Of a stretch of DNA of 37,413 bases, positions 17,054-25,557 are shown piece by piece (position 1 is the stretch's first letter; every line of letters begins with the position of its first letter). The notes below the pieces were generated by a model, which saw only the letters and a list, made by a program, of their open reading frames with translations, made no database searches and was not told the origin of the DNA. This DNA is from CAYZBF01 sp964476585 (GTDB lineage: Bacteria > Hydrothermota > UBA3072): the NCBI GenBank assembly GCA_964476585.1, contig CAYZBF010000022.1, positions 1 through 37,413 on the forward strand, read 5' to 3'. Both the position numbers and the translations under genes were made by a program.

Positions 17054-19096
17054 CTAAATACTTTTCCGAAGAATGTTAAGTAGATCTATCAACTCTGCAT
17101 TCTCTCGGTGAACACTAGAGTAGTAAAAATCCCCTACACCAAAGTCTTTAATGGCTTTAATATTCCTCCATATAAGCATTAAAATGTAAGCTATAACAAA
17201 TATTTCTAAGTTCATACTTATACCTAATTCATCACAATAAGTAGTAAAAACCTCTTTGAAGATTGGGCGTCCAGATAGAATAACTTCTTCAATGGATTTG
17301 GTCAGATTATCACCGTGCTTTATCTTATACGCTCGTGCAACTAGATGTAGAACATCTAAGCCTGCTAACCCTGCATCTGAGGAAAAATTCCAGTCTATTA
17401 CACCTCGCACCATTACAAACCTTTTATCGAATATGATATTTCCCAGATGAAAATCGTTATGACTAAAAACGCAAGGAATCTCATCTACTATCAACCTGTT
17501 CTCTAAATAATCCTCTGCCCAATTTAGAACATTACGAGCTAGGTTATCCCATGGAAAAGAAATAATAGTTTTATATTTCTGTCTAGTCATAGATAATTCA
17601 TTATTGACGTCTATCTTTATAGTTACCTTGTGAAGTTTCTGTATAAATTTTAAAGATTCCCAGATAATTTCTTCAAAACGCGGATCAGAATTAGATAGAA
17701 TAGAGCCAGGGAATCCTTCGACAAATTCTTCTATGAAGTAATGCACATTCCCTTCAGAATTGATTCGCAATGGCTTAGGGATATGAGTAGCAATCGAGGG
17801 ATAGTTGTTATAAAGGTAAGTAATGTTCTTATAATGATTCATTAGATGTTTCTGGGCTGCTATTGATAATGGCAACTTGATTAGGACAATCTTATTGGTA
17901 TTTCGAGCAATGTTATTCATCTTTACGGTAACACATTTTACCGCAAGAACCTCGGTCTTTGTTACTATGCATCTCTCAATTTCAAACCGACATTCGGGAA
18001 ACTCCTTTAAAAGTATTTTTTCAATCAATCCACCATACTTACTTTGACCCGCAATAAAAGCAAAAGACGGAGCAAAATGTGGAAATCTGATCAATTGCTT
18101 TCCAAATGCCTTTACTTTAGCAGCAAATCTCCTTGGAATCTGTCTCGTTTCCACTTCGTGTAGAGAGTTCACATTTTTTACATTTATTAAAAACCGTGGA
18201 TAACGATAGATAGGGTAAGCAATAAACGCATTAACATTAGGGAAACCGGAACTCCGAAGCATACTCAAATATTGATAATAAGAATATGTATAAGTACGGT
18301 AAGCCTTTCCTTTCTTTATTCGGGAATATAAATCTGCTATTCTTCTCGGCAAGATGGACCCGAATAACAATCCCGAGTGGTCATCTGGTTTTCCTAGAAA
18401 ATACCGATAATTATATCGATTCTCAATGGCGAGGTATAACTTCCCTTCCCGCTTAAGTATCCGCCTTATTTCTTGTAAGTAATTTAACTGCACTTGCATT
18501 GGATTACCCTCAAAAGATAAAGCCACCCACTCTAAAACTCCATTCATAATAACTATATCAAAGAAATCATCCGGGTATGGTAAATGCTGTAAATCACCGG
18601 CACAGGCAACAAATAAGTTCTTGAGGCCTCGTGAATCTGCCCATTGCTTTAAGAACAAAAGACGTGGAAGGGTTAAATCCAATGCATGGATTTCTGATAC
18701 ATGGTTACTGAGATTTAGGCTAATTGTTCCCCAACCACACCCTAAATCCAAAACATTAAATCTTTTTTCCAATGGTAGTAAAAATTTAAAAGCTGCGCGC
18801 CGCTTATCCTTAATATATTTTATAAGGGAATCTCTTTTCGCAGATGGCTGTTTCATTAAGAATTGGTAGAACCCCTTTTCCCAATCTGAGTTCTCTTTTA
18901 TGGAATGTAGCAAATTCCTCATTTCTTCTTCTGATATTTCCCCATAATAATAGTTTTTATCCTTAGCAAATATTGGTATATTGTCTTCGATCTTGAAGTA
19001 ATGACCTAATTTACAAACTATTGTTTCTTTAGAGTCAACAAAGAATAGAGGACTAAGACAGATGGGGCAACGATAATGACTAGGAAAAAAATTCAT
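17054..19096 (-). CDS. SAM methyltransferase fused to an APH-type kinase
   Basis: A 680-residue fusion. Residues 8-33 hold a small zinc-binding module (C10, C13, C28, H32; CPICL then CKLGH). Residues about 95-260 are a class I methyltransferase (motif I VLDLGCGWG at 115-123, later FDIVIMNGVLEW). From about residue 390 onward is an aminoglycoside-phosphotransferase-like kinase: hinge FIEEFVEGFPG, catalytic loop SHNDFHLGNI near 546-555, and metal-binding VIDW near 565. The kinase could phosphorylate a sugar on the growing glycan while the other half methylates it; terminal methyl and phosphate groups are known chain-length caps in some O-antigens. That role is inference. It overlaps the upstream glycosyltransferase by 4 bp and abuts the flippase. 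Confidence 0.8.
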   Translation of the reverse strand: MNFFPSHYRCPICLSPLFFVDSKETIVCKLGHYFKIEDNIPIFAKDKNYYYGEISEEEMRNLLHSIKENSDWEKGFYQFLMKQPSAKRDSLIKYIKDKRRAAFKFLLPLEKRFNVLDLGCGWGTISLNLSNHVSEIHALDLTLPRLLFLKQWADSRGLKNLFVACAGDLQHLPYPDDFFDIVIMNGVLEWVALSFEGNPMQVQLNYLQEIRRILKREGKLYLAIENRYNYRYFLGKPDDHSGLLFGSILPRRIADLYSRIKKGKAYRTYTYSYYQYLSMLRSSGFPNVNAFIAYPIYRYPRFLINVKNVNSLHEVETRQIPRRFAAKVKAFGKQLIRFPHFAPSFAFIAGQSKYGGLIEKILLKEFPECRFEIERCIVTKTEVLAVKCVTVKMNNIARNTNKIVLIKLPLSIAAQKHLMNHYKNITYLYNNYPSIATHIPKPLRINSEGNVHYFIEEFVEGFPGSILSNSDPRFEEIIWESLKFIQKLHKVTIKIDVNNELSMTRQKYKTIISFPWDNLARNVLNWAEDYLENRLIVDEIPCVFSHNDFHLGNIIFDKRFVMVRGVIDWNFSSDAGLAGLDVLHLVARAYKIKHGDNLTKSIEEVILSGRPIFKEVFTTYCDELGISMNLEIFVIAYILMLIWRNIKAIKDFGVGDFYYSSVHRENAELIDLLNILRKSI

Positions 19097-20262
19097 AAAT
19101 AATCTTCACCACGATTTCGCTTCCTGTTAATTATTTCTTGATAGATTCCGTTAAATTGCTTCCCAATAGCTTCAAAACTGTATCGTTTCTTTACATATTG
19201 AACGATTTTTTCAGAGGAGTAATCCCGATAGTGCTCCAGCATATAATCGATAGCATCAGATAAAGTATTTGAATCTTTAGTGCTCACTAACATTCCAACA
19301 TCATCGTTTACAATCTCGTTAGGACCTCCCCTATCGGTAGCGATAGCAGGTATTCCTGAAGCAAAAGCCTCAATAAGTACTATCCCGAAAGTTTCACTTT
19401 CACTAGGCAAAACAAAGAAATCCGATTCTCTCATAAATTGTGCTACTTGTTCTTTGTTTTTAAGCCCATGAAATCTGACTTTATCATCAATTCCAAGTTC
19501 ATAAGCGTACCTTTCATAGTCCTTTCGATAAGGCCCATTTCCTACTATGTCCAGAACAAAGTCATTTCGCTTTTTACTTAGAGTTGCAAGGGCACTCAGC
19601 AAATATGGTACACCTTTTATGGAGTTAAGCAAAGCAACCAGAAGTATCCTCTTGAGGTGGTGGTTCTTTTTATTGGGATTGGGATGGAAAATCTTGATGT
19701 TAACTGCATTTGGAACTACTTTAAAATCATTCTGTACCCCATACGCTTGTATATGTTTGATAAGATATTCGCTAACAGGCATTATCAAGTCGGCTCTATT
19801 CATTGCGAAACGAGCCTTCAGTATTTTTAAACCCTTGATCATCCTTCTAGGAAAACTGCTGAAGTGTTCTGAAATAACCACTGGTATTTTATATAACTTT
19901 CCCAATAGAACTGCTGACACACCAGCCGAATAAACATTTGCATGTATTACATCTGGCTTGAATCCTTCTTTGAGTAACTTCCGGAAAGCACTAAGCATAC
20001 CCCAAAGGTAGATTAAATAAGTGGTTTTGGGAATCGGTGATTTACGATATCGTAGGCGCAAAATGCGAAATCCATCCTCTACATTATCATCAATTTTGTA
20101 GAATCCCTGCCGAATTGAAGGATCGATATCTTCTCTGGCAAGCACTACTATATCATTATATAATGATATTGCTTTTGCGTGTTCCCTTAAAAAAATGCCA
20201 GATACTGGATTCTTTCTCGATGGATATCGCCAAGCAATGAACAAAATCTTAAATCTTCCCAT
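19093..20262 (-). CDS. GT4-family glycosyltransferase
   Basis: A 389-residue GT-B enzyme and the first gene of the minus-strand glycan operon. The acceptor domain starts MGRFKILFIAWRYPSRKNPVSGIFLREHAKA. The donor domain shows SEHFSSFPRR, VPNAVNIKIFHPNPNKK, LDIVGNGPYRKDYE, and the GT4 motif ESETFGIVLIEAFASGIPAIATDRGG with E-x7-E. It ends with overlapping ATGA into the methyltransferase-kinase gene. No clear SD precedes ATG 20262, and no strong minus-strand promoter stands out in the AT-rich region upstream. Confidence 0.87.
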   Translation of the reverse strand: MGRFKILFIAWRYPSRKNPVSGIFLREHAKAISLYNDIVVLAREDIDPSIRQGFYKIDDNVEDGFRILRLRYRKSPIPKTTYLIYLWGMLSAFRKLLKEGFKPDVIHANVYSAGVSAVLLGKLYKIPVVISEHFSSFPRRMIKGLKILKARFAMNRADLIMPVSEYLIKHIQAYGVQNDFKVVPNAVNIKIFHPNPNKKNHHLKRILLVALLNSIKGVPYLLSALATLSKKRNDFVLDIVGNGPYRKDYERYAYELGIDDKVRFHGLKNKEQVAQFMRESDFFVLPSESETFGIVLIEAFASGIPAIATDRGGPNEIVNDDVGMLVSTKDSNTLSDAIDYMLEHYRDYSSEKIVQYVKKRYSFEAIGKQFNGIYQEIINRKRNRGEDYL

Positions 20263-20623
20263 TTAGAGTACTCTTGCCCAAAATTTATTTATTATCCATA
20301 TTTTTATTTTATTATCGAGCATTCATCTGATTAAAAATAGGAGTTTATTTATAGTGAACATAACTAAATATATAAATTTACCCCCTATTTGCAAGTCACT
20401 TTTTTATATCAATTTCTATTTCCCTCACCATTTTTTTCGGCACAGATTTTCACTAATCAAGACTGATTTTTTTACCCGTAACGTCTTTCTTTCACTTGAA
20501 TCCTTGAACCCTGGACCCATTAACTACTTCCTTTCGAACTCTCGTGCGATTAATATCGGAGAATCACACCTGTTCGCCCTTCAAGACGCGCACTTATTGT
20601 TATCATAGTATTTTAACTAAGTC
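20263..20623. repeat. Divergent spacer with 10-mer and 8-mer arrays
   Basis: This part of the 575-nt divergent spacer holds no convincing gene; an 84-codon frame at 20354-20608 is made of repeat and low-complexity DNA. Three decamers occupy 20441-20470 (CACAGATTTT, CACTAATCAA, GACTGATTTT). Three octamers occupy 20495-20518 (CTTGAATC, CTTGAACC, CTGGACCC). The first 100 nt are very AT-rich and may hold the promoter of the minus-strand operon. Confidence 0.6.
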
Positions 20624-20652
20624 TTGACAGGTGGTTGAAATATTTGTATATA
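20624..20652 (+). promoter_or_regulatory. Promoter upstream of the WbpB-like gene
   Basis: TTGACA at 20624-20629 and TATATA at 20647-20652 are separated by 17 nt. It would produce a 5' leader of roughly 180 nt before ATG 20838. I see no recognisable riboswitch in that leader. Confidence 0.5.
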
Positions 20653-20837
20653 TTTACATTAATGAAAGAGAATGACAATTTGCTAGAAAAAGGTAAAGTA
20701 AGGGTAAAATTCATCTCGAATCATAACGAAGCAGTTATATCATATTCTAACTTGTGTATAAATTAAAATGTTTGATAAGTAATTTTCATTTCTTGTAGAG
20801 CTGGTTAGTGTTTTTCAAATGAAAGGAGAAAGGATAG

Positions 20838-21821
20838 ATGAACTTTGGAATTATCGGGGCTGGGAACTGGGGTTTAAATCTAATCAGGAATTTTTGCAAG
20901 ATACTTTCTGTAGAGAAAGTAATCGTCTGTGACATTGATAGAAAGAGATTATCAAAGGTAAAGTCTGAATACCCTGGTATAAAAACAACAGAAAATTTAG
21001 ACACTATTTTAAATGATAATAAAATAGAAGCAGTTGTTATAGCAACACCTGCAGGAACTCATTATGACATCGCAAAAAAAGCGCTTTCACGTGATAAACA
21101 TGTTTTCGTTGAAAAACCAATCACAATGAAAGTTAAAGAAGCAGAGACGCTGATCGAGATATCAGAAGAACAGAACTTAACGCTTATGGTTGATCACATC
21201 CTAGAATATCATCCAGTGGTTTTGAAATTAAAAGGTTTGATAGATAAGGGGGTACTGGGGAAAATCTACTATATCTATAGTCAGAGAGTCAATCTTGGAG
21301 TAATCCGTCCAAATGAGAATGCACTATGGAGTCTTGGTCCACATGATATATCTGTATACCTCTATTTACTAAATGAAGAGCCTGATGTGATAACCGCTAC
21401 TGGGGGTGTGTATATACAGAATAAGAAAGATATAGAAGATACAGTTTTCCTCCATCTACATTTCCCCTCAGGGGTAGATGCCCACGCACATCTAAGCTGG
21501 CTTGATCCAGATAAGATAAGAAAGTTAACCATAGTAGGTAGTAAAAAGATGGCTGTATTTGATGATATGGAACCGAGGAATAAGTTAACTATCTTTGACA
21601 GAGGTGCGGAATGGACAGAGGAAGGTGGAGTCGGTGTTCGTTACGGAGATATTCATATTCCAAGTATACTATTAAAGGAACCACTGAGAGAGGCCTGTGA
21701 GCACTTTCTCGAATGTATAGAAGAGGGTAAAAAACCACGGAGTGATGGTTTTGATGGACTTAGAGTTATTAGAATACTGGAGAAAGCACAGAAAATATTA
21801 GAAAGGAGAAATGAAAGATGA
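20838..21821 (+). CDS. wbpB: Gfo/Idh/MocA oxidoreductase, WbpB/WlbA-like UDP-sugar 3-dehydrogenase
   Basis: A 327-residue NAD(H)-dependent sugar dehydrogenase. The Rossmann start MNFGIIGAGNWGLNLIRNF and the EKP motif (E92-K93-P94 in VFVEKPITMK) define the family. NALWSLGPHDISVYLYLL near 155-172 is characteristic of WlbA/WbpB, which oxidise C3 of UDP-GlcNAc-uronic acid. It starts at ATG 20838 with a strong SD (GAAAGGAGAAAGG). It overlaps the acetyltransferase gene by 4 bp. The aminotransferase needed between the two steps is absent here, but a candidate lies at 7624. The symbol is by analogy; other 3-dehydrogenases of the family are possible. Confidence 0.75.
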   Translation: MNFGIIGAGNWGLNLIRNFCKILSVEKVIVCDIDRKRLSKVKSEYPGIKTTENLDTILNDNKIEAVVIATPAGTHYDIAKKALSRDKHVFVEKPITMKVKEAETLIEISEEQNLTLMVDHILEYHPVVLKLKGLIDKGVLGKIYYIYSQRVNLGVIRPNENALWSLGPHDISVYLYLLNEEPDVITATGGVYIQNKKDIEDTVFLHLHFPSGVDAHAHLSWLDPDKIRKLTIVGSKKMAVFDDMEPRNKLTIFDRGAEWTEEGGVGVRYGDIHIPSILLKEPLREACEHFLECIEEGKKPRSDGFDGLRVIRILEKAQKILERRNER

Positions 21822-22393
21822 GTTATTTTGTTCACGAATCATCATACATTGATGAAAATGTAAGGATAGGGGATAGAACAAGAATCTGGCACTTTTCTCA
21901 TGTAATGTCCAACGTTGTTATAGGGGAAGGCTGCATTCTGGGGCAAAATGTCCATATAGGTCCAAATGTAAAAATAGGTAACAATGTTAAGATACAGAAT
22001 AATGTATCAGTCTATGAAGGAGTAATATTAGAAGACGATGTTTTCTGTGGTCCTTCTATGGTTTTTACTAATGTAGGGACACCAAGATCTGCATATCCAA
22101 AGGATAGTAGCGAATACCTGAAGACCCTTGTAAAGAAGGGAGCTTCAATTGGTGCAAATGCTACTGTTGTTTGTGGAATAACCCTTGGAAGAAACTGCTT
22201 TGTTGGAGCTGGTTCTGTTGTAACAAAAGATATTCCAGATTATGCATTAGTCTACGGCGTTCCAGCCGAAATAAAAGGATGGATGTGTGAATGTGGAAAT
22301 AAACTTTCCTTTATCAATGACAAGACAAAGTGCAGTAAATGCAGTCGTGTATATCAAAAAATTAGTGAAGAAAAAGTAAAACTGTTCAACTAA
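21818..22393 (+). CDS. wbpD: WbpD/WlbB-like UDP-amino-sugar N-acetyltransferase (left-handed beta helix)
   Basis: A 191-residue hexapeptide-repeat acyltransferase. Repeats run from about residue 10 to 140 (VRIGDRTRIW, GCILGQNVHIGPNVKIGNNVKI, GASIGANATVVCGITLG). The FTNVGTPR region carries N85, which by position is the likely active-site asparagine of WbpD-type enzymes. The product would be the 2,3-diacetamido-glucuronate nucleotide sugar. The tail (C157, C159, C172, C175) forms a small C-x-C/C-x2-C zinc-ribbon-like element, seen in many WbpD homologues. The SD is AAGGAG inside the end of wbpB. Confidence 0.82.
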   Translation: MSYFVHESSYIDENVRIGDRTRIWHFSHVMSNVVIGEGCILGQNVHIGPNVKIGNNVKIQNNVSVYEGVILEDDVFCGPSMVFTNVGTPRSAYPKDSSEYLKTLVKKGASIGANATVVCGITLGRNCFVGAGSVVTKDIPDYALVYGVPAEIKGWMCECGNKLSFINDKTKCSKCSRVYQKISEEKVKLFN

Positions 22394-22528
22394 TCTATTA
22401 ATTCGATATAATCCCGAAATTCTTATTTGTGTTCTCCTGAAAAATATATAAACATACCTTTCTCTGTAGCCAACTTCCTATTACAATTTTAAAGGGAAAA
22501 TAATAGGGTAATCAGTTGAATATTCATC

Positions 22529-22556
22529 TTGACAATATTTTTTTTCAGATTATATT
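22529..22556 (+). promoter_or_regulatory. Promoter of the tRNA-Ala gene
   Basis: TTGACA (22529-22534) and TATATT (22551-22556, 5 of 6) are separated by 16 nt. The predicted transcript starts about 5 nt before the mature tRNA. Confidence 0.75.
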
Positions 22557-22567
22557 AAATCTAAAAA

Positions 22568-22640
22568 GGGGCCGTAGCGCAGTTGGAAGCGCGTCTGACT
22601 GGCAGTCAGGAGGACACGGGTTCGAGTCCCGTCGGCTCCA
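22568..22640 (+). tRNA. tRNA-Ala (anticodon GGC)
   Basis: A 73-nt cloverleaf folds cleanly: acceptor GGGGCCG with CGGCTCC, D stem GCGC/GCGC, anticodon stem TCTGA/TCAGG around loop CTGGCAG, T arm ACGGG-TTCGAGT-CCCGT. The third acceptor pair is G3-U70, the alanine identity element, which confirms the anticodon reading. The discriminator is A and CCA is not encoded (AAAA follows). No terminator separates it from the lipoprotein gene 25 nt downstream. Confidence 0.95.
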
Positions 22641-22665
22641 AAAATAAGGGGGGTAGAGTTTCTTT

Positions 22666-24000
22666 ATGCGAAAATTTGTTATATTTTTTGTCCTTTGTAG
22701 TTTGATCTTAATTTCGTGCGGTGGAGATGATATCTTCGCAGGGAAAGCATACAGGCTACGTGCCGAGCAGGGACTTAAAGAGATACGAAACGCCTTAGTT
22801 GCATACAGAATAAGTAGTGGGCAGTATCCAGATGAAAAGCATTGGCAAGAAGAGTTACTCCCATACTTTAGAAAGGAAAGATCGCCTGACCCCCAATGGG
22901 TAACTAAACGAAAGATGCGCGTGATGAGTGCAAAGAATAATATCAGTCAGGTAAAGGGAATACTGAGGGAGTTAAAGCGAAAGATCTATTATGCTGATAC
23001 TACTCTTCAAGCAAATATTATGGAATTTCTAGGACCAATTGATTCTGCCCTAACCCTTGCAGAATATGAGGTTACTGAGGCCAGAAGATATGATTATCGA
23101 GATATAAACCCTGAGTTGAAGGGTTTTTATGAGTTTACTTCTAATCTGAATCTCCCATTGGAAAAAAGAAAAATTGTAGAAAGGATGGAGAACCAGTATA
23201 CACAACTGAACGATGAGATAAATGAATTAGAAATTAAAATGACTGGAGAGGATACAACCTTTAATAAGGCTGTAGAGAATGTCGCTAAGGTGATGAAAGA
23301 CCTTATCAAGAAAAGTCTCTTGGAAGTTCAAGGCAAATCAGTTCCCTCTGCTGAGAGTTTAACTGTTCATTCCGATGTTATTGAAAATCTGACTTTAAGA
23401 TTGAATCCTAAGAAAGATTCACTTCTTATGAAAGATTTGAAGAAGTTAGATGAAAGAATAACGAATTATACACGAGGAAAAGATAATATAGAATTCCTGG
23501 GTTATTTGAACGAACTTAAAAAAAAGTTACCTGCATCCATAAATCTCTTTAACAACTACTACAACAAAGATAGAGAGATTGCTATGGAAGCAAATAAAGT
23601 GCTCAACGGGTATGCAGCTCTCGTTAATCTCCGCTCCCTTGTACACTTTTTTGTGGGCCAGAATGATAGTCTACCTAAAGGAAACCTTTTTGTTATATTT
23701 AAAGATGATGAGGATATGAAGGAGCTTAGGAAGGATTTATCTTCGGATCCATATCTTTGCGCGGAGGATAATGGGTATAGATTAGAAGCCAAAGCACTTG
23801 ATAATGCTCAAACTCCATTGGTTTTAAAAGTAGCTTTTATAAATACCTATGAGGATATTGTAAGGGAATCATTCTCTTCGGGGCCTTTCTATTCTACAAA
23901 TGATTCAAACACTACTTTCTTTGTGATGGTGAATGCAAAGGATAAAGAACATACAATAATAACTATAATACCCAAATTTAAGGAGGAAGAAAGGAGGTGA
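22666..24000 (+). CDS. Lipoprotein of unknown function, helical
   Basis: A 444-residue protein. The signal peptide ends in a good lipobox (L15-I16-S17-C18, ILISCGGDD), so it should be a lipid-anchored envelope protein. Residues 30-65 (LRAEQGLKEIRNALVAYRISSGQYPDEKHWQEELLPYF) resemble the region after the first helix in type II secretion pseudopilins, which may be coincidental. Residues 90-330 are strongly charged and helical, likely coiled coil. The last 100 residues look mixed alpha/beta. I do not recognise the family. GGGGGG lies 11-16 nt before ATG. It stops just before the TPR gene, whose SD lies in its last codons. Confidence 0.7.
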   Translation: MRKFVIFFVLCSLILISCGGDDIFAGKAYRLRAEQGLKEIRNALVAYRISSGQYPDEKHWQEELLPYFRKERSPDPQWVTKRKMRVMSAKNNISQVKGILRELKRKIYYADTTLQANIMEFLGPIDSALTLAEYEVTEARRYDYRDINPELKGFYEFTSNLNLPLEKRKIVERMENQYTQLNDEINELEIKMTGEDTTFNKAVENVAKVMKDLIKKSLLEVQGKSVPSAESLTVHSDVIENLTLRLNPKKDSLLMKDLKKLDERITNYTRGKDNIEFLGYLNELKKKLPASINLFNNYYNKDREIAMEANKVLNGYAALVNLRSLVHFFVGQNDSLPKGNLFVIFKDDEDMKELRKDLSSDPYLCAEDNGYRLEAKALDNAQTPLVLKVAFINTYEDIVRESFSSGPFYSTNDSNTTFFVMVNAKDKEHTIITIIPKFKEEERR

Positions 24001-24005
24001 GGTAA

Positions 24006-25181
24006 GTGAAAAGATCTATCAATGTTCTGCTATTGATATTGGGGTTTCTTCTATTAGTATGCACAGCTTCTGCTCAGAAAGAGCAACAGATTAAATACTC
24101 AGAAGCACAAAGAAATTATAGCACTGCATTTGAATATATGAAACAGGGTAATTACGAAAAAGCCAGGGACTTACTCACCCAAGCTATAGAGGATAGCTCT
24201 ACCTATGTGGATGCGTATATAGCTCTACGAAAGGTTTATATCACCCTTGGAGATACAGATAAGGCGATAGAAACGTGCCTGGAGGGTATATCCAGTGTTC
24301 TTGAATACAAAGGGAAGGAATTGGAAGAGAAGCTTACAGCGGCCGACAGGAAACTCACCCTTGCTTTAGCAGACCTCTATGCAAAAACTGGTCAACCAGA
24401 AAAAGCTGATGAACTCTTTGAGGAGATAATAAAAGAGGACCCGGAAGATGCTAATAGCTGGGATCTCTATGCAAGTTACCTGGAGAAGAAGGGGAAAATT
24501 GATAAGGCTATAGAATATTACGAAAAAGCCTATCGATATGACCCAGAAAATAGAGGTATAGCCTTTCGCCTTGGTGAGGCTTACTTTGAGGCCAAACGCT
24601 ATAAGGATGCCGTGGAGTTCTTCTCTAAAGCAAAAGAAACCTTCCCGGGTGATATAGATATAATGAAGAAAACAGCCGAATCGTATTATAACCTGGGTAA
24701 GTTTGAAAAGGCAATCGAGGAGTATAAATCGATTATAGAGATAATTCCCAAACACGTAAGTAGCAGAATCAAAATAGGAAATGCATATAGAGAACTAAAA
24801 CAGTATGATAAGGCAAAGAAATACTATCTTGAGGCACTGAAAATCGAACCAAACAATCTAAGTGTATATTATCAACTAATCAATCTCGAAATCTCACGAA
24901 AAAATCTTTCTGCAACAAAGTCTTACATAGATGAAGCTTTCAAAATTTGTCCAGATGATCCCATTCTTCTTGCATTATATGGAGAATACTATTATCGCCT
25001 TGGACTTGCTAAAATGGGCAATAAAGAATGGAATCCTGCAATAGAAAGATATGAAAAGGCCATAGCAATCTGGAATGAAACTATCAAAAAGGCATGTGAC
25101 CCAGAATGGAAAGAATACGCCAAAAAGGGAATAAAAAGAGCAAAGAAAATGATCGAGGAGGTTAAAAAAGTCAGGTGGTAA
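24006..25181 (+). CDS. Secreted tetratricopeptide-repeat (TPR) protein
   Basis: A 391-residue protein with a signal peptide (MKRSINVLLLILGFLLLVCTASAQ) and about eight TPR units covering residues 35-385, for example AFEYMKQGNYEKARDLLTQAIED, LYAKTGQPEKADELFEEIIKEDPED, LEKKGKIDKAIEYYEKAYRYDPE. Start is GTG 24006, chosen because a strong SD (GAAAGGAGGTGAGG) lies just before it and the signal peptide begins there. It probably acts as a scaffold in the periplasm together with the lipoprotein before it and the Omp85-like protein after it. The partner is unknown. Confidence 0.85.
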   Translation: MKRSINVLLLILGFLLLVCTASAQKEQQIKYSEAQRNYSTAFEYMKQGNYEKARDLLTQAIEDSSTYVDAYIALRKVYITLGDTDKAIETCLEGISSVLEYKGKELEEKLTAADRKLTLALADLYAKTGQPEKADELFEEIIKEDPEDANSWDLYASYLEKKGKIDKAIEYYEKAYRYDPENRGIAFRLGEAYFEAKRYKDAVEFFSKAKETFPGDIDIMKKTAESYYNLGKFEKAIEEYKSIIEIIPKHVSSRIKIGNAYRELKQYDKAKKYYLEALKIEPNNLSVYYQLINLEISRKNLSATKSYIDEAFKICPDDPILLALYGEYYYRLGLAKMGNKEWNPAIERYEKAIAIWNETIKKACDPEWKEYAKKGIKRAKKMIEEVKKVRW

Positions 25182-25184
25182 TTA

Positions 25185-25535
25185 ATGGGTAAAATCTTTG
25201 GATGGCTGGTTTTGCTCGGGATAATAGGATATGGATTCTACATAAGTGTTCATTGGATAAAAATACGATTGAATTATTCCGATATTAAAGATAAGGCGGA
25301 GAGTATGCTTAGTCCATCTTCTCCCGTTCACTTTAAAAATATACCCCGCGAATTAATGGAACATGCTAAAAACCGGGGCATACCTTTGAAGAGTGATAGC
25401 ATTAAATTGGTTATTGATGAGTGGAAAGGTTATAAGGCATTGTCATTTAGATACACTGATTCCCTGATGTTGTTTGGTAATAAGCCAATACATTTTACAT
25501 ATTCTTTCGCAGAGACAATTCCTTTAGGGCGTTGA
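25185..25535 (+). CDS. Small membrane-anchored protein of unknown function
   Basis: A 116-residue protein. One N-terminal transmembrane helix (IFGWLVLLGIIGYGFYISVHW, residues 4-24 or so) is followed by a soluble domain of about 90 residues with an alpha/beta pattern (PRELMEHAKNRGIPLKSDSIKLVIDEW, then ALSFRYTDSLML and HFTYSFAETIPLG). The layout resembles small bacterial DUF4845-like proteins, but I am not sure. It begins 3 nt after the TPR gene, so it is part of the same operon. Confidence 0.65.
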   Translation: MGKIFGWLVLLGIIGYGFYISVHWIKIRLNYSDIKDKAESMLSPSSPVHFKNIPRELMEHAKNRGIPLKSDSIKLVIDEWKGYKALSFRYTDSLMLFGNKPIHFTYSFAETIPLGR

Positions 25536-25557
25536 GAGGTTTACAACTAAGTTTAGA

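Noticed and set aside
17054..18000. APH domain as an aminoglycoside resistance gene
   Set aside because: It is fused to a methyltransferase and lies within a glycan operon; a glycan or small-molecule kinase fits better.
20354..20608. An 84-codon plus-strand frame in the divergent spacer
   Set aside because: It runs through the decamer and octamer arrays, lacks an SD, and has a composition unlike the neighbouring proteins.
20653..20837. The long leader of the WbpB-like gene as a riboswitch
   Set aside because: I could not find conserved riboswitch motifs or a convincing terminator/antiterminator pair in it.
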